A stretch of 19,416 nucleotides of DNA from contig JBKJZR010000109.1 of the NCBI GenBank assembly GCA_046715035.1, positions 1 through 19,416 of the forward strand, written 5' to 3'. A program made the position numbers and the translations under genes. Below the pieces are notes generated by a model. It was not told the origin of the DNA, made no database searches, and saw nothing but the letters and a program-made list of their open reading frames with translations. Source of the stretch: PALSA-1004 sp046715035. Lineage in GTDB: Bacteria > Pseudomonadota > Gammaproteobacteria > Burkholderiales > SG8-41. Positions 1-7,472 of this stretch are shown here, piece after piece (the first letter of the stretch is position 1; each line of letters starts with the position of its first letter).

Positions 1-132
1 GCCGACAAAGTCGGCTCGTGGGTGCAAGTCATCATGGGCATCATCTTCGTGGTTTGCGTGCTTGCGTTCCGGCGCGGGATTGTCGGAGAAATCATGGCGC
101 TGTCGAGGCGTTCGGATTCCGGCAAAGCGTAG
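1..132 (+). CDS. livM: Branched-chain amino-acid ABC transporter permease, LivM-type (C-terminal end only)
   Basis: The first reading frame is open from the left edge to a TAG stop and gives 43 residues. They form one hydrophobic segment (VIMGIIFVVCVLAF) followed by a basic FRRGIVGEI motif and a short polar tail. That is how LivM-family inner-membrane permeases usually end: a last transmembrane helix, then a cytoplasmic RRG(I/L)VG stretch. LivM pairs with LivH and the ATPases LivG/LivF to import leucine, isoleucine and valine or related solutes. Only the tail is visible, so the substrate cannot be judged, and LivH or another permease is possible. Its stop is about 100 bp before etfB on the same strand. 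Confidence 0.55.
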   Translation, partial: ADKVGSWVQVIMGIIFVVCVLAFRRGIVGEIMALSRRSDSGKA

Positions 133-151
133 CTGCCGCCCTCATACGGCG

Positions 152-166
152 CGCCCGGTCCGGGCG
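152..166 (+). other. Short GC hairpin between livM and etfB
   Basis: CGCCCG at 152-157 and CGGGCG at 161-166 form a perfect 6-bp stem with a 3-nt loop, 20 bp after the livM stop. No T-tract follows, so it is not a canonical intrinsic terminator. It may weakly separate livM transcription from the etf genes. Confidence 0.25.
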
Positions 167-168
167 AG

Positions 169-197
169 TTCCGCACCCCCGCCTATTCCGGTACAAT
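169..197 (+). promoter_or_regulatory. Candidate sigma70 promoter for etfBA
   Basis: A good -10 hexamer, TACAAT (192-197), lies 17 bp after a poor -35 candidate, TTCCGC (169-174). Transcription would start near 204, giving a leader of about 30 nt before the etfB ATG at 236. Only the -10 is convincing. Confidence 0.35.
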
Positions 198-235
198 CCC
201 CAGCTTTCCGTGGCACATCCTGCGAGGCATCATTC

Positions 236-985
236 ATGAAGACTCTGGTGGCAATCAAGCGCGTCGTCGACCCCAACATCAAGGTCCGCGTCAAGGCCGA
301 CGGCACGGGAGTGGAAACGGCCAACCTCAAGATGGCGATGAATCCTTTCTGCGAGATCGCGGTCGAGCAGGCGATACGCATGAAGGAAGCGGGTCAGGTC
401 ACCGAAATCGTCGTGGTGTCGATCGGCATGCCGCAGTGCCAGGAAACGCTGCGCACGGCGCTGGCGATGGGCGCCGATCGCGCGATTCTCGTCGAAACCA
501 GCGTGGAAGTACAGCCGCTGGCAGTCGCCAAGGTGCTCAAGGCGATCGTCGCAAAAGAGAACCCCGGTCTCGTGATCATGGGCAAGCAGGCGATCGACGA
601 TGACTGCAATCAGTCGGGCCAGATGCTCGCGGCGCTGCTCGGCTGGCCGCAGGCCACGTTCATCTCGAAACTCGAGCCGGCAGGCGACAAGGCTGAAGTG
701 ACCCGCGAGATCGACGGTGGGCTCGAAAGCCTGACGATCAAGCTGCCGGCGGTGGTGACCACCGATCTGCGCCTGAACGAACCGCGTTACGTGACATTGC
801 CGAACATCATGAAGGCGAAGAAAAAGCCGCTCGAAGTCATCAAGGCCGAAGCGCTCGGCGTGGACGTCGCGCCGCGGCTGAAAACGGTCAAGGTGCAGGA
901 GCCGCCGAAGCGCGGCGCGGGCGTGAAAGTCGCGGACGTCACGGAACTGATCAATAAGCTCAAGAATGAAGCGAAGGTGATTTAA
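236..985 (+). CDS. etfB: Electron transfer flavoprotein, beta subunit
   Basis: This 249-aa protein has the standard length for EtfB. With EtfA it forms the soluble heterodimer that takes electrons from acyl-CoA dehydrogenases and hands them to ETF:quinone oxidoreductase. The N-terminus MKTLVAIKRVVDPN is typical. Residues 177-198 contain the family signature NEPRYVTLPNIMKAKKK. Leu188 in it aligns with the recognition-loop leucine (Leu195 in human ETF-beta) that docks onto acyl-CoA dehydrogenases. This marks it as a classical group I ETF, not a bifurcating FixB/FixA type. The ATG at 236 has a GAGG-like site upstream; the frame stays open further upstream but shows no family similarity there. 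etfA starts directly after the stop, so the two are co-translated. Confidence 0.96.
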   Translation: MKTLVAIKRVVDPNIKVRVKADGTGVETANLKMAMNPFCEIAVEQAIRMKEAGQVTEIVVVSIGMPQCQETLRTALAMGADRAILVETSVEVQPLAVAKVLKAIVAKENPGLVIMGKQAIDDDCNQSGQMLAALLGWPQATFISKLEPAGDKAEVTREIDGGLESLTIKLPAVVTTDLRLNEPRYVTLPNIMKAKKKPLEVIKAEALGVDVAPRLKTVKVQEPPKRGAGVKVADVTELINKLKNEAKVI

Positions 986-1915
986 ATGTCAATTCTCGTT
1001 ATCGCTGAACATGACAACAAGCACCTCAAGCCCGGCGTCACCAACACGATCGCCGCCGCTGCCAAACTCGGCGGCGATGTCAACGTGCTTGTCGCGGGAC
1101 ATCAGTGCGGCGATGCGGCGGCGGCCGCTTCCACGGTCGCTGGGGTGGCCAAAGTGCTGGTGGCAGATGCCCCGCACTACGAAGTTGCGCTTGCGGAGAA
1201 TCTGGCGGCACTCGTGGTGTCGATCGCCGCGGGTTACACCCATATACTCGCGCCGGCCACGGGCTACGGCAAGAATTTCATGCCACGCGTGGCTGCCCAG
1301 CTCGACGTCGCGCAGATTTCGGACATCAGCGGCATCGAATCGCCGGATACGTTCGTGCGTCCGATCTATGCTGGCAACGCGCTCGCGACAGTGCAGTCCA
1401 GCGATCGCATCAAGGTCATAACGGTGCGTATTACCGCGTTCGATGCTCCCACCGGCGAAGGTAATACGGCTCCCGTGGAGAACGTCGCGCCGGTCGCGGA
1501 CAGCGGCCTGTCGACATTCAAATCGCACGAGCTTACCAAGTCGAGCCGCCCCGAGCTCAGCGCCGCGCGCATCATCGTATCCGGCGGTCGCGGCATGGGC
1601 AGCGGCGAGAATTTCAAGCTGCTCGAAGCGCTCGCGGACAAGCTCGGCGCAGCGGTGGGCGCTTCGCGCGCCGCCGTCGATTCTGGCTTTGTGCCGAACG
1701 ACTATCAAGTCGGCCAGACCGGCAAGATCGTCGCTCCGGAGCTCTACGTGGCGGTCGGCATATCGGGCGCCATACAGCACCTCGCGGGGATGAAGGACAG
1801 CAAGGTGATCGTCGCGATCAATAAGGATGCGGAAGCGCCCATCTTCCAGGTTGCCGACTACTGGCTCGTTGAAGACCTGTTCAAGGCGGTACCGGAGCTC
1901 ACGGCCAAGTTGTGA
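986..1915 (+). CDS. etfA: Electron transfer flavoprotein, alpha subunit (FAD-binding)
   Basis: This 309-aa protein is full length for EtfA. It carries the redox-active FAD of the ETF heterodimer. The N-terminal domain starts MSILVIAEHDN. The C-terminal FAD domain shows SGGRGMGS (about residues 199-206), GQTGK (243-247) and ISGAIQHLAGM (259-269), all hallmarks of the family, and the protein ends in VADYWLVEDLFKAVPEL, also typical. The ATG abuts the etfB TAA, with an AAGGTGA ribosome site at 974-980 inside the etfB end, so translation is probably coupled. The acyl-CoA dehydrogenase downstream is a likely electron donor. The opposite strand is also open for over 300 codons, but that is a GC-driven shadow. 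Confidence 0.97.
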   Translation: MSILVIAEHDNKHLKPGVTNTIAAAAKLGGDVNVLVAGHQCGDAAAAASTVAGVAKVLVADAPHYEVALAENLAALVVSIAAGYTHILAPATGYGKNFMPRVAAQLDVAQISDISGIESPDTFVRPIYAGNALATVQSSDRIKVITVRITAFDAPTGEGNTAPVENVAPVADSGLSTFKSHELTKSSRPELSAARIIVSGGRGMGSGENFKLLEALADKLGAAVGASRAAVDSGFVPNDYQVGQTGKIVAPELYVAVGISGAIQHLAGMKDSKVIVAINKDAEAPIFQVADYWLVEDLFKAVPELTAKL

Positions 1916-2011
1916 GCGGTGAGGAGTGAGGCGAAAGGGGTGAGGCGTCAAAAACACTGCTCTTCTGTTCGCGCGGGGTTTCCTCCTCACTTTTAACGCC
2001 TCACGCCTCAC
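1912..2011. repeat. Heptad-built inverted repeat in the etfA / acyl-CoA dehydrogenase spacer
   Basis: The left arm runs in 7-bp steps from 1912: GTGAGCG, GTGAGGA, GTGAGGC, GAAAGGG, GTGAGGC, GTCAAAA. The right arm, 1984-2011, reads TCCTCAC, TTTTAAC, GCCTCAC, GCCTCAC. The block 1940-1953 pairs with 1991-2004 at 13 of 14 positions around a 37-nt loop, and the outer heptads pair partly. The left arm starts on the etfA stop codon. The right arm ends at the GGAG ribosome site (2012-2015) of the next gene. A seven-base period cannot be coding. Two other spacers in this window share this design with different unit sequences. Confidence 0.85.
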
Positions 2012-2021
2012 GGAGACTTTC

Positions 2022-3812
2022 ATGTCCACCTACACCGCGCCGCTCAAAGACATGCAGTTCGTGATCAAGGAGCTGGTGGGGATCGAGGAGATTGCCGCCA
2101 TGCCCGGGTGTGAAGAGGTGACCGCCGACGTCGTCGACGCAGTGCTGAGCGAGGCGGCAATTTTTGCCGCCGAGGTCCTCGATCCGCTGAACCGCGTCGG
2201 CGACCAGCAAGGCGCCAAACTCGTTGACGGCGAGGTGACTGCCCCGCCGGGGTTCAAAGAAGCCTACCAACAGTTCATCGCGGGCGGATGGAACGGACTT
2301 TCCGGTCCAACCGAATTCGGGGGCCAGGGGCTGCCCACCATCGTGGCGATGCCCGTGCAGGAGATGTGGCACAGCGCCAACATGGCGTTCTGCCTGTGTC
2401 CGATGCTGACCGCGGGCGTGCTCGAGGCATTGAAACTGCGCGGCACCCCCGACCAGCAGAGAATGTTTGGCCCCCAGCTTACCGCGGGCGGGTGGAGCGG
2501 CACCATGAACCTGACCGAGCCGCAGGCGGGTTCCGACCTTTCGGCGGTGCGCACGCGCGCAACGCCCGAAGGCGATCATTACCGCATCCACGGCACCAAG
2601 ATTTTCATCACGTGGGGCGAGCACGACCTGACGGACAACATCATCCATCTGGTGCTGGCACGCACACCCGATGCACCCGAGGGAGTGAAAGGAATTTCGC
2701 TGTTTATCGTGCCGAAGATCCTGGTCGATCCTGATGGCAGTCTCGGCGCGCGCAACGAGGTGAAATGCGTCTCGATCGAGCACAAGCTCGGCATCAACGC
2801 GAGTCCGACCTGCGTGCTCGCCTACGGCGACAACCAGGGTGCGATCGGGCACCTCGTCGGGGCCGAGAACCGCGGCCTCGAAACCATGTTCATCATGATG
2901 AATCACGCCCGCCTGGCGGTCGGCATCGAGGGCGTGGGCATCGCCGAGCGTGCCTATCAACATGCGCGCGAGTATGCAAAGACGCGCGTGCAGGGTCGTG
3001 AGATCGGCCAGAAAAGCGGCGATCGCGTCACCATCATTCATCACCCCGACGTGAAACGCATGCTGCTCTCGATGAAAGCGCAGACCGAAGCGATGCGCGC
3101 GCTTGCCTATACTGCATCAGCCGCACTCGACAGATCGCGCCACCATGCGCACGCAGGTGAACGGCGCCGCAACCAGGCCCTCGTCGATTTTCTGATCCCC
3201 ATCGTCAAGGGCTGGTGCACGGAGCAGGCGGTGGAGATAACCTCGACCGGAATGCAGATCCACGGCGGCATGGGTTTCGTCGAGGAAACCGGCGCAGCGC
3301 AATTCCTGCGTGATGCGCGAATCACGACCATTTACGAAGGTACCACCGGTATTCAGGCGGCCGATCTCGTGGGCCGCAAGGTCGCTTACGAAAAAGGCGA
3401 GACCGCGTTCGCCTTGATCGCCGAAATGCGCACGCTCGACGGGGAACTCGAAAGCAGCGCTAACAGCGACTTGCGTGCCTGCCGGAGGTCTCTCGAGCAA
3501 GCGGTCGCTGGCGCCGCTGCCGCAACCCAGTGGCTGCTCGAGACCTTCGGTAAAGACCCGAATGCGGTCGCCGCCGTGTCCGTGCCGTATCTCAAAATGT
3601 GGGGGACCGTCGCTGGCGGATGGCTGATGGCGCGTGCAGCGCTGATCGCTGACGCGAAACTCGATGCCGGCGGCGATGCGGATTTCTATCGCACCAAAAT
3701 CGCCACTGCGCGTTTCTACGCGGAGCACATCCTGCCGCAGGCCCATGCCCTTTCTAGCGCGGTTACGAACGGCGCCGGCAGCGTGCTCGCACTCGCCGAA
3801 ACGCAGTTCTGA
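2022..3812 (+). CDS. Acyl-CoA dehydrogenase, large form with extended C-terminal domain (DmdC-like)
   Basis: This 596-aa flavoprotein is longer than the usual 380-400 aa because it has an extra N-terminal segment (about residues 3-35) and a C-terminal helical domain (about 470-590). That architecture is seen in DmdC, the methylmercaptopropionyl-CoA dehydrogenase, and in many acyl-CoA dehydrogenases of unknown chain length. The core shows the FAD/substrate motif NLTEPQAGSDLSAV, the beta-domain IHGTKIFITWGEHD, and IYEGTTGIQAADL near the end of the catalytic domain. Glu439 in it is the expected base that removes the alpha-proton. The ATG at 2022 follows GGAG at 2012-2015. It should form trans-2-enoyl-CoA and reduce the EtfAB encoded just upstream. 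Substrate range cannot be read from sequence: long-chain or methylated acyl-CoA are both possible. Confidence 0.9.
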   Translation: MSTYTAPLKDMQFVIKELVGIEEIAAMPGCEEVTADVVDAVLSEAAIFAAEVLDPLNRVGDQQGAKLVDGEVTAPPGFKEAYQQFIAGGWNGLSGPTEFGGQGLPTIVAMPVQEMWHSANMAFCLCPMLTAGVLEALKLRGTPDQQRMFGPQLTAGGWSGTMNLTEPQAGSDLSAVRTRATPEGDHYRIHGTKIFITWGEHDLTDNIIHLVLARTPDAPEGVKGISLFIVPKILVDPDGSLGARNEVKCVSIEHKLGINASPTCVLAYGDNQGAIGHLVGAENRGLETMFIMMNHARLAVGIEGVGIAERAYQHAREYAKTRVQGREIGQKSGDRVTIIHHPDVKRMLLSMKAQTEAMRALAYTASAALDRSRHHAHAGERRRNQALVDFLIPIVKGWCTEQAVEITSTGMQIHGGMGFVEETGAAQFLRDARITTIYEGTTGIQAADLVGRKVAYEKGETAFALIAEMRTLDGELESSANSDLRACRRSLEQAVAGAAAATQWLLETFGKDPNAVAAVSVPYLKMWGTVAGGWLMARAALIADAKLDAGGDADFYRTKIATARFYAEHILPQAHALSSAVTNGAGSVLALAETQF

Positions 3813-3851
3813 TTTTGCGCAAAAGTTACTTGTGTTCAGGAGCTTAAACGA

Positions 3852-3875
3852 AAGCCGCGGTTGTTGCCGCGGCTT
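3852..3875 (+). other. Perfect GC hairpin in the acyl-CoA dehydrogenase / fadE spacer, next to a possible promoter
   Basis: AAGCCGCGG (3852-3860) and CCGCGGCTT (3867-3875) form a perfect 9-bp stem with loop TTGTTG. No T-tract follows, so termination would not be of the standard intrinsic kind. The loop TTGTTG (3861-3866) also sits 17 bp before TATGCT (3884-3889), a weak -35/-10 pair that could drive fadE, so hairpin and promoter would overlap. A separate 12-bp palindrome, TTTTGCGCAAAA (3813-3824), directly follows the upstream stop codon. Confidence 0.45.
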
Positions 3876-3949
3876 CGGCCGTGTATGCTGAACGCATGCT
3901 CCGCAGTCGCTGAGGTGGGTGCGCTGCCGTCCGAAAAAAAGGTGTCAAC

Positions 3950-6436
3950 GTGAATGCGCTGTTGATTGTCCTCGCCCTCCTCGCCGCACTCTGGATATTT
4001 GCTTATCACCGTTTTCCCGCCCTTACCTGGACCATAGGCATTGCAGCCGGCTTAGGCGCGCTGACGCTCGTCGGTGGGTTGCCGCGCCCCTTCTTGGTGG
4101 CGCTGTGGATCGCGTTCGCAGTCGGCGCGGCGTTGCTCAATCCGACGCCGCTGCGGCGCGTCGTACTCGGCGCGCCGTTGCTCGCTCTTTTCCGCAAAAT
4201 CCTGCCGCAGGTATCGCAGACCGAGCAGGAAGCGCTCGATGCCGGCACGGTCTGGTGGGAAGGCGACCTGTTCAGTGGCAAGCCCGACTGGAACAAGCTG
4301 CTCGCTTTCCCCAAGCCCACGCTGACCGCCGAGGAGCAGGCATTTCTGCAGGGTCCGGTCGAGGAACTGTGTGTGATGCTGAACGACTGGCAGATCACGC
4401 ACGAGGTCTACGATCTGCCGCCGCGGGGGTGGCAGTTCATCAAGGACCAGGGCTTCCTCGGGATGATCATTCCGAAGCACTACGGCGGCAAAGGTTATTC
4501 CGCGCTCGCGCACTCGGAAGTGGTGATGAAGCTGTTCACCCGCAGCGTTACGGCCGCGGTATCTGTGATGGTGCCGAATTCGCTGGGTCCGGCGGAACTG
4601 CTGCTGCACTACGGCACCGATGCTCAGAAGGACCACTACCTGCCGCGCCTCGCTAACGGCCTCGAGATGCCGTGCTTCGCGCTTACCAGCCCCGAAGCGG
4701 GCTCCGACGCCGGAGGTATTCCGGATTTCGGCATCGTGTGCCGCGGTGAGTGGGAGGGCAAGGCGAACGTGCTGGGCATTCGCCTGACCTGGGAAAAACG
4801 TTACATCACGCTGGGGCCGGTTGCGACATTGCTCGGACTCGCGTTTCGCCTTTACGATCCCGACCATATTCTCGGCAGCGTTGATGACATCGGCATCACG
4901 CTCGCGCTGATCCCGACCAAGACGCCGGGTGTGCACATCGGTCGGCGCCATCTGCCGTTGAACGCCGTTTTCATGATCGGCCCGAACTGGGGCAAGGACG
5001 TATTCATCCCCATCGACTGCATCATCGGCGGCGTCGATTACGTTGGCCAGGGCTGGAAGATGCTGATGAATTGCCTCGCCGCAGGACGCTCGATCTCGCT
5101 GCCGGCCAGCGGTGTGGGCATCGCCAAGCTGTGCGCACTGACCACCGGCGCCTACGGCCGCGTACGCAACCAGTTCAAGGTCGCGGTGGGGCGGTTAGAG
5201 GGCGTCGAGGAGGCAATTGCACGCATTGGTGGCAACACCTACATCATGGACGCCACGCGCGTGATGACCGCCGGAGCGATCGATCTCGGTGAAAAACCTT
5301 CGGTCGTGTCGGCAATCGTCAAGTACCATCTGACCGAGCGCGGCCGGCAGGTCATCAACGATGCGATGGACGTGCACGCCGGCAAGGGCATCTGCATGGG
5401 GCCCAGCAACTATCTCGCACGCCTCTACCAGAATTCGCCGATCGGTATCACGGTCGAAGGCGCCAACATCCTGACGCGCTCCCTGATCATTTTCGGACAG
5501 GGCGCCATCCGCGGACATCCGTACGTACTGAAGGAGATTGTGGCTACCCAGGAGCCGGATCAGGCGAAGGCGCTCGTCGATTTCGACGCCGCGTTCTTCG
5601 GTCATGTCTCGTTCGTGGTGTCGAATTTTGCGCGCGCGCTGTGGCTCGGGTTCGTGCGCGGCCATTTTGTCAGCGTGCCGGGCGATGCGCATGTGCGACG
5701 CTACTATCAACAACTGACGCGGCTTTCGAGCGGCTTCGCGTTGATGGCCGACGCCGCGATGTTCGTGCTCGGCGGCTCGCTCAAGCGCCGCGAACGGCTG
5801 TCGGCGCGACTGGGCGATATTCTCAGCCAGCTTTATCTCGCCTCCGCCGCACTTAAGCGCTATGCGGATCAAGGATGTCCGGCGGATGACCGCCCGCTGC
5901 TGGATTGGTCGATCCAGGACGCGCTGCACAAGGCGCAGGTAGCTTTCTATGGGCTGTTCGACAATCTGCCGAACAGGGCGGCGGCGTTCGTGCTGCGCAA
6001 CGTGATCTTTCCGCACGGGAAAGAATTCGCAGCACCGCGCGACCAGCTCGGCCAGGCAGTGGTAAGAATACTGCTCGAACCCGGTGACGCGCGCGACCGC
6101 CTCACTGCCGGGGTCTTCGTGCCGCAAGACCCCGACGAGCCGCTCGCCGCGCTGGAAGCTGCTTTACACGCGGTGATTGCAGCGGAACCCGTAGAGGCGA
6201 AGCTGCGGGCGGCGGTGAAGGCGGGCGTAATCAGCGCTAAATTCGCCGACGAGCTCGCCGCGCAGGCGCTTGCCCGTGGCGTGATCTCGCACGCCGAAGC
6301 GGCGGCACTCGAGGCCGCAAAGACGCTGCGCCGCAAAGTGATCATGGTCGATGATTTCCCCAAGGATCTCGGCAAGTCAGAAATCTACCAGACCACGCAG
6401 CCCGTCACGTTCGAGGCCTTGCGCAGGACTGCATGA
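3950..6436 (+). CDS. fadE: Acyl-CoA dehydrogenase FadE (membrane-associated, long form)
   Basis: This 828-aa protein is close to the 814 aa of E. coli FadE and co-linear with it. Residues 1-70 are two or three hydrophobic segments, so it is probably anchored to the inner membrane. Then come the FadE-specific block EQEALDAGTVWWEGDLFSG, CFALTSPEAGSDAG in the FAD/substrate domain, and ITVEGANILTRSLIIFGQGA, where Glu503 is the expected catalytic base. The rest is the long C-terminal FadE domain (DUF1974 type). It makes trans-2-enoyl-CoA in the first beta-oxidation step. The start is GTG at 3950 with AAGGTG at 3939-3944; the nearby ATG at 3954 is out of frame. It is the second acyl-CoA dehydrogenase of the locus, so the two probably differ in chain length. 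Confidence 0.96.
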   Translation: MNALLIVLALLAALWIFAYHRFPALTWTIGIAAGLGALTLVGGLPRPFLVALWIAFAVGAALLNPTPLRRVVLGAPLLALFRKILPQVSQTEQEALDAGTVWWEGDLFSGKPDWNKLLAFPKPTLTAEEQAFLQGPVEELCVMLNDWQITHEVYDLPPRGWQFIKDQGFLGMIIPKHYGGKGYSALAHSEVVMKLFTRSVTAAVSVMVPNSLGPAELLLHYGTDAQKDHYLPRLANGLEMPCFALTSPEAGSDAGGIPDFGIVCRGEWEGKANVLGIRLTWEKRYITLGPVATLLGLAFRLYDPDHILGSVDDIGITLALIPTKTPGVHIGRRHLPLNAVFMIGPNWGKDVFIPIDCIIGGVDYVGQGWKMLMNCLAAGRSISLPASGVGIAKLCALTTGAYGRVRNQFKVAVGRLEGVEEAIARIGGNTYIMDATRVMTAGAIDLGEKPSVVSAIVKYHLTERGRQVINDAMDVHAGKGICMGPSNYLARLYQNSPIGITVEGANILTRSLIIFGQGAIRGHPYVLKEIVATQEPDQAKALVDFDAAFFGHVSFVVSNFARALWLGFVRGHFVSVPGDAHVRRYYQQLTRLSSGFALMADAAMFVLGGSLKRRERLSARLGDILSQLYLASAALKRYADQGCPADDRPLLDWSIQDALHKAQVAFYGLFDNLPNRAAAFVLRNVIFPHGKEFAAPRDQLGQAVVRILLEPGDARDRLTAGVFVPQDPDEPLAALEAALHAVIAAEPVEAKLRAAVKAGVISAKFADELAAQALARGVISHAEAAALEAAKTLRRKVIMVDDFPKDLGKSEIYQTTQPVTFEALRRTA

Positions 6437-6542
6437 GCCCGACGGTGGGTATACATCTTTCGCTGGACAAAAATCGGACGCCCGTTTGGTGCCGCAGACG
6501 CTTTCGCATCGGCACTTGCGCTGTCGTTTATGGACTTTGGGC

Positions 6543-7328
6543 GTGAGCGAAACGCTGCTGTACGCGGCAACGGCGGGTGTTGCGACGATCACGCTCAACC
6601 GTCCGGCGGTCATGAACGCGCTCGACGCCGCGATGATCGTAAGGCTGCGCGAAGTCTGTGAGCTGGCACGCGACGACAAGTCGGTGCGCGCGATCGTGCT
6701 GCGCGGTAACGGCCCGGCTTTTCTGGCGGGCGGCGACGTCGCGCTATTCCACGCCAATCTGCCGCGCCTGGCGCAGATGATCGAGGAACTCGCGCGCGAG
6801 CTGAACTTTGCGGTGCTCGCATTGAGGCGTGCTGCCAAGCCGGTTGTCGCCAGCGTGCACGGCGCATGCGCGGGCGCGGGTATCAGTCTGCTGGCGGCGG
6901 CCGATTACGCGCTCGCCGCGGCAGACACGAAGTTCACCCTGGCCTACAGTCGGATCGCCACCAGCCCCGATGGCGGCAGCACCTATTTCCTGCCGCGCCT
7001 GATGGGGCATCGCAAGGCGCTCGAGCTGGCGCTATTGTCGGATGGCTTCGACGCCGGCGCTGCGCTGGGGATGGGCCTGGTGAATCGCGTAGTCGAGCCC
7101 GGTGCCCTGGCAGTTGAGACCGACACGATCGCGCAACGGCTGGCCAGCGGGCCCACGTACGCCTACGGTGAAACCAAAGCGCTTCTTAACGCATCCCTCG
7201 AGCGCTCGCTCGAGTCGCAGCTCGAGGCGGAAGTTCAGGCGTTTGCACGTTGCGCCCGCACGGCTGACCTTGCCGAGGGCGTGACGGCTTTCGTCGAAAA
7301 GCGCCGCCCGCGCTTCACAGGCGAGTGA
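6543..7328 (+). CDS. Enoyl-CoA hydratase/isomerase family protein, PaaG-like active site
   Basis: This 261-aa crotonase-fold protein begins SETLLYAATAGVATITLNRP, the usual first strand. The oxyanion-hole regions are AFLAGGDVALF (about 59-69) and HGACAGAGISLLAAADY (106-122). Where classical hydratases carry the first catalytic glutamate (GGGCE), this protein has AGAGIS. The second acidic position is Asp143 in SPDGGSTYFLPR. That one-acid pattern resembles PaaG-type isomerases more than two-glutamate hydratases, so double-bond isomerisation is at least as likely as hydration. The start is uncertain: GTG 6543 fits the homology boundary but has only a weak GGA upstream; TTG 6537 is an in-frame alternative, and the frame is open back into fadE. 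Confidence 0.85.
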   Translation: MSETLLYAATAGVATITLNRPAVMNALDAAMIVRLREVCELARDDKSVRAIVLRGNGPAFLAGGDVALFHANLPRLAQMIEELARELNFAVLALRRAAKPVVASVHGACAGAGISLLAAADYALAAADTKFTLAYSRIATSPDGGSTYFLPRLMGHRKALELALLSDGFDAGAALGMGLVNRVVEPGALAVETDTIAQRLASGPTYAYGETKALLNASLERSLESQLEAEVQAFARCARTADLAEGVTAFVEKRRPRFTGE

Positions 7329-7472
7329 GCGCATGCGGTCTGCGTTACTGCTCCCGATGCCATTCGACGCGGCACTCCGTGGTATCCGTCATAGCCAACC
7401 TCATGCGAAGCGCGTAGCGGCCCGACCTGCGGCCCGACGTCGACGCTTCACTCTCAACCAGTGATTTCACAT
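7329..7472. other. 144-bp spacer, the longest in the window, with a small direct repeat
   Basis: No gene is visible here. The 9-mer CGGCCCGAC occurs at 7418-7426 and again at 7430-7438 (12-bp period). It is flanked by GAAGCG (7407-7412) and CGCTTC (7444-7449), which could pair around it. GTGATTTCAC, a short palindrome, lies at 7461-7470 directly before the next ATG. There is no convincing promoter or terminator. Any of these could be an operator, but none matches a site I can name. Confidence 0.3.

Noticed and set aside
62..235. Upstream extension of etfB to an ATG at 62
   Set aside because: The added residues overlap the livM end and show no EtfB similarity. The canonical MKTLVAIKR start is at 236 with a ribosome site.
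989..3044. Two long minus-strand open frames (989-2029 and 2001-3044, about 346 codons each) opposite etfA and the acyl-CoA dehydrogenase
   Set aside because: They lie antisense to genes with clear family motifs. Their translations are rich in Arg, His, Gly and Ala without recognisable domains, as expected from GC-biased third codon positions.
4052..6127. Long minus-strand open frames opposite fadE (4052-4951 and 5195-6127)
   Set aside because: FadE is intact on the plus strand over its full length. The antisense products are low-complexity, Arg- and His-rich and unrecognisable.
7329..7472. Remnant gene or small RNA in the longest spacer
   Set aside because: There is no open frame of useful length, no ribosome site, and no hairpin plus T-tract.
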